NCBI RefSeq assembly: GCF_003369915.1
Contig: NW_022881614.1
Span: forward strand, 11,367,001 to 11,431,000
Length of the DNA stretch: 64,000 nt
Direction of reading: 5' to 3'
DNA from: Drosophila miranda
Lineage: Eukaryota; Arthropoda; Insecta; Diptera; Drosophilidae
Position 1 is the stretch's first letter; every line of letters starts with the position of its first letter. The translations under genes were made by a program, and so were the position numbers. The notes under the pieces were generated by a model. It saw nothing but the letters and a program-made list of their open reading frames with translations, did not search any database and was not told the DNA's origin. Below, one piece after another: positions 1 to 9,436 of this stretch.

Positions 1-130
1 GCAAGCGCCACCGCGTATTTCGATTTGGATGTATAATCGACCCACACCTCAAATAAAGCAATTCTCTTAATAACAAAGCTATTCATGTTCATGTCCAATA
101 AAAATCACCTAGAGCTTGGCGAAGCTTTCT
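1..130 (+). other. 3' UTR of a preceding Gly/Trp-rich gene copy
   Basis: The first bases match, nearly base for base, the sequence directly after the stop codon of the Gly/Trp-rich gene ending at 5553. They include the poly(A) signal AATAAA near 52. The gene body would lie just left of the window, so the array probably contains at least one more upstream unit, or the duplication boundary lies at this 3' UTR. Confidence 0.75.
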
Positions 131-274
131 ACTGCGAATTAAATCAGTTCGAAATCGTCATTTGTTTGTGCCGTTAGGATTTTATTGAAAACATTAACTT
201 CTATCTACCATAAATGCGAAAATAGTCAACAAGAACTGGAATACCAGATGTGTGTGCTCCAGGGACTGCTGGCC

Positions 275-284
275 AAATAAAAGG
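275..284 (+). promoter_or_regulatory. TATA-type core promoter of the gene at 385
   Basis: AAATAAAAGG is followed about 30 bp later by an initiator-like ATCAACAGTTGC. The same box occurs at 5839-5848 in copy B and at 22653-22662 before the related gene at 22751, so the promoter class is shared across the family. Confidence 0.6.
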
Positions 285-384
285 CCGGTGCCTGGGCTCA
301 ACGATCAACAGTTGCTCGCAGCAAAACGCACTCAATCATCCAGTGATTCTCCAAGAACAATCCTCAAAACAACAACGACTCAAG

Positions 385-525
385 ATGCGTCTGATTCTTC
401 TCGCACTCATCGGCTTCCTCTGCCTGGCCTTCGTCCATGGCCAAGATTTCCTGGACGGCGACGAACGGGTGAATCTCTTGGACGTGGCTGATCAGGGAGC
501 CGCCCATGCTGTCAACGGCCGTTAA
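385..525 (+). CDS. Small secreted protein, pro-region only (copy A)
   Basis: Encodes 46 residues. I chose the Met at 385, which follows the promoter at 275 and starts a textbook signal peptide (MRLILLALIGFLCLAFVHG). The rest is a short acidic segment with LLDVADQGAAHA, ending in VNGR. The signal peptide and the DVADQGxAHA block match the longer protein at 22751, which continues through an R-x-x-R site into a Gly/Trp-rich tail. Here the stop falls just where that site would begin, and no Gly/Trp-rich sequence follows downstream. A poly(A) signal lies near 571. It is either a truncated relative or a peptide gene in its own right. Function unknown. Confidence 0.7.
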   Translation: MRLILLALIGFLCLAFVHGQDFLDGDERVNLLDVADQGAAHAVNGR

Positions 526-1658
526 ATCACGCATCGACTCCACACATTGCAATTTTGTATATACCCATAAATAAAATTATATTTTTAAATGAAATTTAAA
601 CAGAGTATAAATAATATCTTATACTGACAAGGTACATGGAAAATTGGCATAAGTGTCGCTAAGCATGGATGGAATTCCTCCAGATAATATCAACTCACTG
701 CTAAATGTTCTTTTAAGAGTATACCTGCCACTTTTAGGGGTATATTTAGAGATATGCCACTGGGATTCCAACAGATAGTCACCCTCACATTCAAGTAGGA
801 GCTAATGAAAGTAGAACAATTAGCAGCTAGGGGTTCATCGCACATTGAACGGCCTTGTCATTTCCTTGATAGCTGTCCGTAATCACAGCCACAACCCAGG
901 AGGCTGAGGAAATTCATCGTTTGGCTGGGATGGTGCGTGTAGATTGCTGCTGATGTGATAGATGTTGGGCTGGTACTTAATTCCAAGTGCCATGACAACT
1001 AGGTTTTTATACATGCTTCTGGTCTGCTGGTCTGCTGGCCTGGTGGTCTGGTGGTTTGGTCTTGGTCTTGGGCTCGTGCGGAGAGCTGCTAATTTCTGGT
1101 GTCAACATTATGGGCCCATCGCTGTCGTTGCCTCTGCCTCTGTCGCTGGTCTCTATCTTTGCCAAATATAATCGTACTTTCATTCATCCAAATTGTGTTA
1201 GACTTTTGGGAGGGGTCGGTATGGTCTGGGCCTGGTGGAGTATGTGGGCAAACAGAGTCCGCGACTGGCGATTGGTGTGCTGGTGTCCATGTCTTTAGCG
1301 GGAACTGCCAAAAGTTACATCATGTTTGCTAATATCTTTACCATGTTACCATGTTACCAATGGTCTATGCTCATGAAACGTCAACGGATTGACCTTAGCC
1401 AGCGTCTCTAATCTCTGTTTGCTTCGGACAAGCAGCAGCTTACTACGTGCCCCAGTTCGATCCCCCATTCAAGAACTTGTTTGGGATATCTCGTATCTGG
1501 AATCTATCTCAGACTCCTGCTAATCGAAGCGAGTCAGGTTTTTGCTGACGCGCGCGACTGCCCTCCAGCCTAAAAATAAAACAGCAAGCTTGTTTGGGCC
1601 TTCTTCTTGGTCTTTTGTTTAATACGCTAATTACTAGAAATTAATGTACGCTTAGCAC
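526..1658. other. Intergenic, no gene seen
   Basis: Contains the AATAAA near 571 for the upstream gene and T/G-rich spacer. Open frames around 962-1332 are short, overlap in several frames and have no start context or promoter. The same spacer is at 6090-7222 in copy B. Confidence 0.6.
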
Positions 1659-2030
1659 CTAATGTCGATGTCGATATGAATGTGAATATGAGTGTGGATG
1701 CCTCTGTAGGTAGTGCTCACGTGCTACCAGCTTGCGGCGTCTCTTCAGGAATCTTCTGTAGTTATTTCTGTTCACAAAGTTCAGAGGAGCCGCCGTCGGC
1801 TCGGGAGCAGAGGGTGTGTGGTACCGCCGGTCGGTGGACTGCTGGTGCCGGTTCTTGTTCCTGCGGGATGTGCGCACTTTTTCCTGGACAAAGGTGCGGG
1901 ACCAGGCCACTGGATCGAGACTGGCATCGTAGCCGACATCGTTTGAGAGCCACCAAGGCTTGGCTGCACAGAGCTCCAGTATCACAAAAGGAAGCAGACG
2001 GAGCAGCACTGAGGAGTAGTACATGTGCAT
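1659..2030 (-). CDS. Basic secreted protein, His/Arg-rich tail (copy A, intact)
   Basis: Encodes 123 residues beginning MHMYYSSVLLRLLPFVILEL, a signal peptide with probable cleavage after CAA before KPWW. The mature part is strongly basic (TSRRNKNR, RRFLKRRRK) and ends in a His/Ser/Tyr repeat (HPHSYSHSYRHRH). The start at 2030 is supported by a TATA box on the minus strand at 2082-2090 (TATATATAG) and a leader of about 30 bp. The duplicate at 7223-7569 is frameshifted, so this is the only intact copy in the window. Not recognised by family; a cationic secreted peptide is the most one can say. Confidence 0.72.
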   Translation of the reverse strand: MHMYYSSVLLRLLPFVILELCAAKPWWLSNDVGYDASLDPVAWSRTFVQEKVRTSRRNKNRHQQSTDRRYHTPSAPEPTAAPLNFVNRNNYRRFLKRRRKLVAREHYLQRHPHSYSHSYRHRH

Positions 2031-2220
2031 GGTGCCCTTGCTGATAGAAGACTGTTGCCCTCTGACCCCTCCGCAAGGCTCTATATATACGCTTCTGTCG
2101 AGAGTGCACGAGAGCGGGGAAGTCGCGTCCATTATCGGATTATCCCAATCCCATTCGAGTACTCCTACCTGCAGTGCACTCAACACAAATCACACACGCA
2201 CACTCTTGGAGAGGGAACTT

Positions 2221-3189
2221 AGTGACGACAGCACTAAGGGCTGATCAACGAGGGGGCGGCGTTTCAGATGTGAAGTTGCGTTCTGCGGTTTTGTTGTGGT
2301 AGGCACCGCTGATGAAATGAATCATTTCCCCTGGAGTTGGGCTCTTCCGAACACAGATTCCTCATCATTCGGCGAAATTCGTTAAGAAGCGACTAAAGTA
2401 TTCTTTAATCTTTTACCACCCCCCAACTAAGACCTAAGTTCTGCTTATTTTCAGAGACCTTTCAGGCTCTATAAATCCGTCTGGGCGAGGCGTTAATTGA
2501 GTGCAATTACGGGAAAGTTTTGAACAAATATGAATCACGGTGACAGCGCGCGCCTGTTTCCACGGAAATGTATTCAACAATCGAGAGTGGAAAATATTTG
2601 CCTTTGCTAATTAGAAGTCATAAGATAAAAGATCATAAGATCTTCCCTTTTCTTTGGGCCTTATCTCTGTGGCCCTACCCCAAGGCGGTTCGAGTACGCT
2701 TCTGGAGAAAGTCTGTGTCTGGAACTAACAAAAATAGGAATCCCAAGGTCTATTTACGGGTCTCCGGGTGAATGGAAACGATTGAAAATAGTTATTTTAT
2801 TGACGTATCAATTAGTGATTGGCTCGAAAACAAGTTAAATGGTTCCAGAAAAGTCCGCTTCTTACCATAACATTTCACAAGCGACTGCCAATTCACGGCT
2901 CAAACGACAAACAGCCATAGTTTGAAACAGCCGATACGTGGGTTCCAATCGAAACAGATGGGATTAATCTGGCATTCGAATCGATCTTCCGTACTGTGGA
3001 AGATTTTCGAACAGGAATAATATGATACCGATGGATTAGCGTCGTAGTTCCCTAGTCAAGTGCGTAAGAGATGAGTCCCTCCGACGCCTCATCCAAATAG
3101 ATCCCTTTCCCACCCAGAAAAACTGTTATTTTTTGTTGGTTTGATTTCGACTATAATCTGTTTTTAGCACAGGTCAGATCATTTGGCCA
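2221..3189. other. Non-coding, matches 11092-12068
   Basis: In copy B this stretch lies between the promoter of the RQKR prepropeptide gene and the 3' end of the Gly-rich gene. No plausible gene is seen. The left edge is a deletion junction with copy-B positions about 7760 and 11092. Confidence 0.65.
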
Positions 3190-3297
3190 TTACTTGCCAT
3201 AGTAGCCTCCGGAGCTGGAGGCAGAGGCTGAAGCAGAGGCAGATGCACTGCCATAACCACCACCTGGATAACCACCTCCAAAGCCACCACCTGGATA
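3190..3297 (-). pseudogene. 3' fragment of the Gly-rich secreted gene (copy A)
   Basis: Only the last 35 or so codons survive (GGGYGSASASASAS and SSSGGYYGK with stop). They are nearly identical to the C-terminus of the intact gene at 12069-12431. The 5' part, including the signal peptide and promoter, was removed by a deletion that joins the coding sequence directly to the Helitron-like repeat at 3298. It cannot be expressed from its own promoter. Confidence 0.9.
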
Positions 3298-4085
3298 AAT
3301 TTTAACGATACGAGAAAACCAAAAACGCAGAATCGTAGAGAATGACTATATCTTTTAGACTACAGAATCTGAATTGGATCGTATTATTATTAGAGCCAGC
3401 ATCAAGAAAACAATTTCATTTTTTCTCGCCCTGTCTCTCTCTAACACACACGTAGTATAGCCGGCTTTGCTTAGAGTAAAACATTAGCGCCTAGATCTCA
3501 GAGACTATAATAGGTAGAGCAACCAAATTTGGTATCCATACTCCTAATATATCGGACCGAGACGAGTTTGTTTCAAAATTTCGCCACACCCCCTTCCGCC
3601 CCCGCAATGGACGAAAATCTGGGAATATTCACAAATCTCAGAGACAATTAACGCTAGAGTAACCAAATTTGGTATCCGTACTCCTGTTAGATCTCACTAT
3701 AAAACGTATATCTCAAAATTTCGCCTCACCTTTTTCCGCCCACACAAAGGACGAAAATCTGTTGCATCCACAATATTGCACATTCGAGAAAACTGAAAAC
3801 GCAGAATCATAGATAACCACCATATCTATCAGATTGCTGAATCTGGATCAGATCGGATCATTTTTATAGCCAATAGGAACAAATCAATTTGCAGTTGTTA
3901 CGCAGCGCCCGACGTCACGCTCAGACTGATTTTCTGTCTCTCTCGCACGCACTCTTTGTCGTGTCGTTTAATATTAGCGGCGTCTGCCGGAGGAGAGCCA
4001 TACTGACTAAGTATCGGGTATGAATGTAGAGTTGCGGTGTCCGCAGCAACTCACAACGTTCCCTCTCGTTAGCTTTTGCTATTGA
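3298..4085. mobile_element. Helitron-like (DINE-1/SGM/ISY-type) repeat, 5'-truncated
   Basis: Matches 14113-14795 and, at its right end, 35988-36297. Diagnostic shared pieces are AAAACGCAGAAT, an AATTTGGTATCC block, a CTCTCTC run and CTCACAACGTTCC near the end. It retains about 120 bp (around 3558-3670) that copy B has lost. Its left end is the deletion junction with the Gly-rich gene fragment. The family name rests on general resemblance, not a search. Confidence 0.6.
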
Positions 4086-4551
4086 CAATTTTAATTGCAA
4101 AGCAAACACAAAACTAAATTGGCTCTGCGAATACGCCCCCAAAACTGGTAAAAAAAACAAAAGACGAAAAAAACCGAAAAACCCGCGCAAGTAAGCCATC
4201 GAGTTAACGGTGTGAAACAGATTTCTGACTTATTTGACAAGGTCAATGGCGGGGGGGCCGATGACTATGCCCAAAGCAAATCCGTCTGCAGAAGATTGTT
4301 TGAGCGGAGCGTGGAAGCCATCTGGGCCAACCAGTTGATGACGTTTCGGCCAAGTGCGTGCAAAGTTCCGCTCGCTCGCGAGGGCTGCGGATTGTCATTT
4401 GGGGCCCGTGAAGGTCGGCAAGTTTTGCGGCAAACCAATTTGGAAATTTTGCCCAAGAACTTTTCCGCTATATAACTTATTTTGCTCTTCTGGCCAGTCT
4501 TCAGTTGGCTGTGGACTGGGCCACAGATTAGTTGCACCTTTTGGATACGGA

Positions 4552-4971
4552 ATGAATCTTCCCGCGCGCTTGGCTCTGATGAGTCTCCTTCTCACTGCCG
4601 TCTTGGCGGAGAGGAGCGGCAAATCGAGATCGGATCGTCCGCAGGGACGTACCTTGGGTCTGTTGACGCCCCTCCTCCTAGGCATCGGTGGTGGATCCCT
4701 CTTTTACGTTCCAGTAGCGCCAGTGCCGCCACAGCGGCCCGTGGGTGGTGCTGCAGCAGCAGCTGGAGCCCAGTCGGATCAGTACTACGGCAGCAGATAT
4801 CCCAGCTACAACTATAGGCCCAGCTGGCCGGACTCCTGGGCCAGGCCCTGGGCAGTAGTCTGCGCCCGTATCTGGCCAACGGAGGAGGAGCGGGCGGAGC
4901 AGCGGCAGCGGGCGGTGGGGGAAATTCACAAGCACTATGCGGTCTGTTGGGCCTGCTCGGCTAGGCCATAA
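4552..4971 (+). pseudogene. Tyr/Gly-rich secreted protein (copy A), deletion frameshift
   Basis: Starts with signal peptide MNLPARLALMSLLLTAVLA after a TATA box (CTATATAAC near 4469). The frame is good through PVAPVPPQRPVGG and a Q/Y-rich part ending YNYRPS. It then jumps, by a 345-bp deletion between two CAGCT repeats (copy-B positions about 15511 and 15850), into a wrong frame (WPDSWARPW). The ancestral C-terminus, rich in Gly and Ala and ending GLLGLLG, is present out of frame with its stop at 4962. The central Tyr-Gly repeats are gone. Probably non-functional; the original protein looks like a cuticle- or eggshell-type structural protein. Confidence 0.75.
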
Positions 4972-5215
4972 ATTATTCAGTATTATCGATGCCCGATTGA
5001 CAGTTACGTTACGAGTATGGCGGGTCTTTCCATAAAGATCGCTTTGTTAAAACTTAGTGTAAGTCTTGGTTTTCTGCCTCTTCAGGTCCATGCAAATTAG
5101 TGTTAATAAACATTTTTATTAAGAATAATATGGTGTATGGGTCAGCACCCCTGAAGACAGCAAATGCACTGCAAATACTTACACTTCAATCAGAAGTGCG
5201 CGAAGTGCAGTCGAG

Positions 5216-5223
5216 TATAAAAG
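5216..5223 (+). promoter_or_regulatory. TATA box of the Gly/Trp-rich gene
   Basis: TATAAAAG lies 43 bp upstream of the start at 5266. The same box is at 16245-16252 before the interrupted copy-B gene. Confidence 0.75.
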
Positions 5224-5265
5224 GTGTCTGTGGCCTCCGGCTGTGGCACAGTTCCACTGGAGAGG

Positions 5266-5553
5266 ATGGTCCGAATGCAGCTCATCTTAGTCTTTGCTCT
5301 CGCTGCCCTTCTGGGATCGGCAATGGCCCGGCCGGACAATCAAGAACCCATGTCGGATGCCGTTCCCGCTGTGGCCTTATCGGATGTGGCCGATGTGGGT
5401 GGCCAGCATGCAGAGGAGGGAGAACGTCCGGCCCGTTGGCTCTGGGGCGGCTGGGGAGGAGGATGGGGCGGCGGATGGAATAGAGGTCGGGGCGGTGGAT
5501 GGCGTGTTTCGTATCGCCCCTGGGGCTATGGCTATCGTAGCTATTGGTGGTAG
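5266..5553 (+). CDS. Gly/Trp-rich secreted prepropeptide (copy A, intact)
   Basis: Encodes 95 residues: signal peptide (MQLILVFALAALLGSAMA; the Met at 5275 is an alternative start), acidic pro-region with ALSDVADVGGQHAEEGE, an R-P-A-R furin-type motif, and a mature part rich in Gly and Trp (WLWGGWGGGWGGG) with a Tyr/Arg end. The plan matches the gene at 22751. The stop at 5551 is followed by a 3' UTR identical in pattern to positions 1-130. The copy-B version at 16295 has lost the pro-region end and is cut by a BEL element, so this is the only intact copy of this locus. Role unknown; Gly/Trp-rich secreted peptides can be structural or antimicrobial. Confidence 0.78.
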   Translation: MVRMQLILVFALAALLGSAMARPDNQEPMSDAVPAVALSDVADVGGQHAEEGERPARWLWGGWGGGWGGGWNRGRGGGWRVSYRPWGYGYRSYWW

Positions 5554-5948
5554 CAAGCGCCACCGCGTATTTCGATTTGGATGTATAATCGACCCACACC
5601 TCAAATAAAGCAATTCTCTCAATAACAAACCTATTCATGTTCATGTCCAATAAAAATCACCTAGAGCTTGGCGAAGCTTTCTACTACGAATTAAATCAGT
5701 ACGAATAGCCATCGAAAATCGTCATTTGTTTGTGCCGTTAGGATTTTATTGAAAACATTAACTTCTATCTACCATAAATGCGAAAATAGTCAACAAGAAC
5801 TGGAATACCAGATGTGTGTGCTCCAGGGACTGCTGGCCAAATAAAAGGCCGGTGCCTAGGCTCAACGATCAACAGTTGCTCGCAGCAAAACGCACTCAAT
5901 CATCCAGTGATTCTCCAAGAACAATCCTCAAAACAACAACGACTCAAG

Positions 5949-6089
5949 ATGCGTCTGATTCTTCTCGCACTCATCGGCTTCCTCTGCCTGGCCTTCGTCC
6001 ATGGCCAAGATTTCCTGGACGGCGACGAACAGGTGAATCTCTTGGACGTGGCTGATCAGGGAGCCGCCCATGCTGTCAACGGCCGTTAA
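5949..6089 (+). CDS. Small secreted protein, pro-region only (copy B)
   Basis: The duplicate of 385-525, with 46 codons and one amino-acid difference (DEQ for DER). It keeps the same promoter box at 5839-5848 and the same stop after VNGR. Both copies end at the same point, so the short form predates the duplication. Confidence 0.7.
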   Translation: MRLILLALIGFLCLAFVHGQDFLDGDEQVNLLDVADQGAAHAVNGR

Positions 6090-7222
6090 ATCACGCATCG
6101 ACTCCACACATTGCAATTTTGTATATACCCATAAATAAAATTATATTTTTAAATGAAATTTAAACAGAGTATAAATAATATCTTATACTGACAAGGTACA
6201 TGGAAAATTGGCATAAGTGTCGCTAAGCATGGATGGAATTCCTCCAGATAATATCAACTCACTGCTAAATGTTCTTTTAAGAGTATACCTGCCACTTTTA
6301 GGGGTATATTTAGAGATATGCCACTGGGATTCCAACAGATAGTCACCCTCACATTCAAGTAGGAGCTAATGAAAGTAGAACAATTAGCAGCTAGGGGTTC
6401 ATCGCACATTGAACGGCCTTGTCATTTCCTTGATAACTGTCCGTAATCACAGCCATAACCCAGGAGGCTGAGGAAATTCATCTTTTGGCTGGGATGGTGC
6501 GTGTAGATGGCTGCTGATGTGATAGATGTTGGGCTGGTACTTAATTCCAAGTGCCATGACAACTAGGTTTTTATACATGCTTCTGGTCTGCTGGTCTGCT
6601 GGCCTGGTGGTCTGGTGGTCTGGTCTTGGTCTTGGGCTCGTGCGGAGAGCTGCTAATTTCTGGTGTCAACATTATGGGCCCATCGCTGTCGTTGCCTCTG
6701 CCTCTGTCGCTGGTCTCTATCTTTGCCAAATATAATCGTACTTTCATTCATCCAAATTGTGTTAGACTTTTGGGAGGGGTCGGTATGGTCTGGGCCTGGT
6801 GGAGTATGTGGGCAAACAGAGTCCGCGACTGGCGATTGGTGTGCTGGTGTCCATGTCTTTAGCTGGATCTGCCAAAAGTTACATCATGTTTGCTAATATC
6901 TTTACCATGTTACCATGTTACCAATGGTCTATGCTCGTGAAACGTCTACGGATTGACCTTAGCCAGCGTCTCTAATCTCTGTTTGCTTCGGACAAGCAGC
7001 AGCTTACTACGTGCCCCAGTTCGATCCCCCATTCAAGAACTTGTTTGGGATATCTCGTATCTGGAGTCTATCTCAGACTCCTGCTAATCGAAGCGAGTCA
7101 GGTTTTTGCTGACGCGCGCGACTGCCCTCCAGCCTAAAAATAAAACAGCAAGCTTGTTTGGGCCTTCTTCTTGGTCTTTTGTTTAATACGCTAATTACTA
7201 GAAATTAATGTACGCTTAGCAC
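6090..7222. other. Intergenic, matches 526-1658
   Basis: Copy of the spacer in copy A with scattered substitutions. No gene supported. Confidence 0.6.
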
Positions 7223-7569
7223 CTAATGTCGATGTCGATATGAATGTGAATATGAGTGTGGATGCCTCTGTAGGTAGTGCTCACGTGCTACCAGCTTGCG
7301 GCGTCTCTTCAGGAATCTTCTGTAGTTATTTCTGTTCACAAAGTTCAGAGGAGCTGCCGTCGGCTCGGGAGCAGAGGGTGTGTGGTACCACCAGTCGGTG
7401 GACTGCTGGTGCCGGTTCTTGTTCCTGCGGGATGTGCGCACCAGGCCACCGGATCGAGACTGGCATCGTAGCCGACATCGTTTGAGGGCCACCAAGGCTT
7501 GGCTGCACAGAGCTCCAGTATCACAAAAGGAAGCAGAATGAGCAGCACTGAGGAGTAGTACATGTGCAT
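7223..7569 (-). pseudogene. Basic secreted protein (copy B), 25-bp deletion
   Basis: The start (7569), signal peptide and first 43 codons match 1659-2030, including KPWW and DASLDPVAW. At about 7440, 25 bp present in copy A (1871-1895) are missing. The frame then shifts and stops at 7345, while the original basic and His-rich tail remains readable out of frame down to 7223. The TATA box is kept, so a transcript is possible, but the protein loses its basic part. Confidence 0.85.
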
Positions 7570-7760
7570 GGTGCCCTTGCTGATAGAAGACTGTTGCCCT
7601 CTGACCCCTCCGCAAGGCTCTATATATACGCTTCTGTCGAGAGTGCACGAGAGCGGGGGAGTCGCGTCCATTATCGGATTATCCCAATCCCATTCGAGTA
7701 CTCCTACCTGCAGTGCACTCAACACAAATCACACACGCACACTCTTGGAGAGGGAACTTA

Positions 7761-8265
7761 TCAATGGTTTGGGTTTGGGTTTGGGTTCGGGTCTGCAGGT
7801 AGGTGCACAAATTACTTCTGTCCTCCATGTCGCCATGTGGTAGATCGTAAATCAGAGCTGGAAAAGGTTCTCATTCTTTATAAATACACTCGCAGTACAC
7901 ACTCTTTACGCACTTTATCTGCCTGGCAAATCGAGAACGGAACGGGATACTGTCAAAGGCGCAGCGGGTGCGAATCAGCGTGTTCCATTTCACTTTCAGC
8001 CAGAATTCATGACCGTTTGGCCCCGATGTCGCATAAGACGCACTCGTACTGGTTTCCCACTGGGGGAGAGGAGAGCCTTGCACTTGACACCTGCTGCTTA
8101 ATTGGCGCACGCAAAGAGGTAAGTCTGTTCGGGTTTCGCTGTGATATATGAGGAGTCATATGGCCAACAAACCCGTTTTCCTACTCGCCGTTTGCCTACT
8201 TTCGAGCTGGAGTCCGAGACTCTGACGCTCATCCAGAGGATGGCCTGATGAAAAGTGGGACAGAA
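7761..8265. other. Spacer present only in copy B
   Basis: Starts with a short GGTTTG repeat (7765-7790). It continues as unique sequence up to the promoter of the gene at 8330. No gene is supported. Confidence 0.5.
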
Positions 8266-8270
8266 CATGG

Positions 8271-8278
8271 CATAAAAG
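8271..8278 (+). promoter_or_regulatory. TATA box of the gene at 8330
   Basis: CATAAAAG lies about 58 bp before the ATG, leaving room for a short leader. Confidence 0.6.
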
Positions 8279-8329
8279 CTGCAACTGCCAGCGAGGCGCC
8301 TTCAGCTGCTGGCCAAAGTTCCGTCTAAG

Positions 8330-8521
8330 ATGAGGAACCCACTGCTCTCGCTGCTGCTCTTCCTGCCGCTGATGCTCGTCCTCGTTGCAGCTGGACAAAG
8401 GATGAACCTGCGATTCGCGGATGGCTACCGCCTGCGCCTGGGAGGCGCAAATTCCCAAATGAATCATAGACTACAACCCCAGCACCCGCCCCGTTGGTTA
8501 ACTAGAAAGAGGCACAAGTGA
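8330..8521 (+). CDS. Small secreted peptide
   Basis: Encodes 63 residues: a Leu-rich signal peptide (MRNPLLSLLLFLPLMLVLVA, cleavage probably after AAG) and a basic mature part of about 40 residues (RMNLRFADGYRLRLGGANSQ, then a Pro/Gln section ending RKRHK). It has a TATA box at 8271 and AATAAA-type signals at 8565-8580. No cysteines occur in the mature part. The locus is absent from copy A because of the 3.3-kb deletion. Family not recognised. Confidence 0.65.
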   Translation: MRNPLLSLLLFLPLMLVLVAAGQRMNLRFADGYRLRLGGANSQMNHRLQPQHPPRWLTRKRHK

Positions 8522-8614
8522 TGAGGCAGTTCCTTCTGGTTAAATGCTCTTTTAATTGGCTAAATAAATAAAATAAATAAGCCCTTAAGTATATAATGGA
8601 GTATGTGCAATCCC

Positions 8615-9436
8615 TTAGAAGGCGGGTGCATATCCCTGCATGTTCATGCGCTCCATGTAGCCTCCGGCGGGTGCATAGAGACCGGGCAGCTGGGGATTTT
8701 GATAGAATCCTTGGTTAGATCCTCCCAATCCTTGGACATTGGCCATGTTCACGATGTTGTTCAGAGCCGAGAAGTTGTCCACCGATGGCTGGGGCACGAA
8801 TCCGTTGGGCAGCTGGGGATTTGGATACGACATGGGATTGCCGTACATGAGCGCGGCAGGGCTTGAAGCGCCTGGATAGCTTCCAAAGCCGAAACCAGGA
8901 GCTGTACCGAATCCAGGAGCTGGGCCAAAGCCAGTGGCTGCAATGAAGCCAGGACCTGTTCCAAAGCCCGGAGCTGCTCCAAAGCTAGGAGTTCCACCAA
9001 AACCAGGAGCTCCACCGAAGCTAGAAGCTGCGCCGAAACCAGGAGATGCTCCAACCAGATTCGGGTCTGGATAGGCGGGATAATTGTTGGCTATGTTCGT
9101 CTGCAGGCCACTCAATCCATTCAGAGATCCCTGAGCGATGCCCGGAGCGTAGATCAGACCCGGATAGTTGGGATACCGCACCAGCTGAGTACCGACTGCA
9201 ATCAGGGCCATCTGATTCATCGGCAGGGACATGCCCATACCCATCTGCATGGAGGTGGCTGCCGCCGGCTTAACATTGGCCACCATATTCACATCCGCAT
9301 CCGTGTTGGCTCCTGGGCCGCCCTTCAGTTGGCGCTGCTCGCGTCCGTGGTGATCCTCTAAAGGTTGAGCCTGAACGGTGCCCAGCAAGAGCAGGGAGAG
9401 CACCAGGAGGGATTTCTTCGCGATAAAGTTGGTCAT
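8615..9436 (-). CDS. Secreted PGFG-repeat structural protein
   Basis: Encodes 273 residues with signal peptide FIAKKSLLVLSLLLLGTVQA. There is a pro-like section with REQRQLKGG, a Met-rich stretch, and then (residues about 125-190) repeated GFG-containing units (SPGFGAASSFGG, PAPGFGTAPGFG). The tail repeats NPQLP and GFVPQPS-like phrases. Low complexity with Gly/Pro/Phe/Tyr suggests an extracellular matrix, cuticle or chorion component. A TTTAAAAG box near 9560 on this strand may be the promoter. The gene is intact here and deleted from copy A. No named family is claimed. Confidence 0.7.
   Translation of the reverse strand: MTNFIAKKSLLVLSLLLLGTVQAQPLEDHHGREQRQLKGGPGANTDADVNMVANVKPAAATSMQMGMGMSLPMNQMALIAVGTQLVRYPNYPGLIYAPGIAQGSLNGLSGLQTNIANNYPAYPDPNLVGASPGFGAASSFGGAPGFGGTPSFGAAPGFGTGPGFIAATGFGPAPGFGTAPGFGFGSYPGASSPAALMYGNPMSYPNPQLPNGFVPQPSVDNFSALNNIVNMANVQGLGGSNQGFYQNPQLPGLYAPAGGYMERMNMQGYAPAF

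Larger units (their letters stand above)
1..5553. repeat. Tandem duplication, copy A
   Basis: This segment is repeated with only scattered base changes at 5554-16478. Positions 1-2220 match 5554-7760, 2221-3297 match 11092-12177, and 3298-5502 match 14113-16478. Copy A therefore lacks about 3.3 kb (three genes, boundary near 2220) and about 1.9 kb (boundary near 3297) that copy B keeps, and a further 345 bp inside the gene at 4552. The junctions show only 1-5 bp of shared sequence, as expected for end-joining deletions. Confidence 0.93.

Noticed and set aside
962-1332. Overlapping hydrophobic open frames, also present in copy B
   Set aside because: Trp/Val-rich reading of a TG-rich spacer. 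No promoter, no start context; conservation is explained by the duplication.
1676-2109. Several open frames opposite the basic secreted gene
   Set aside because: Shadows of the minus-strand gene. They lack signal peptides and fail to survive in copy B.
8761-9273. Antisense and alternative frames over the PGFG gene
   Set aside because: Low-complexity shadows of the repeat-rich coding strand.
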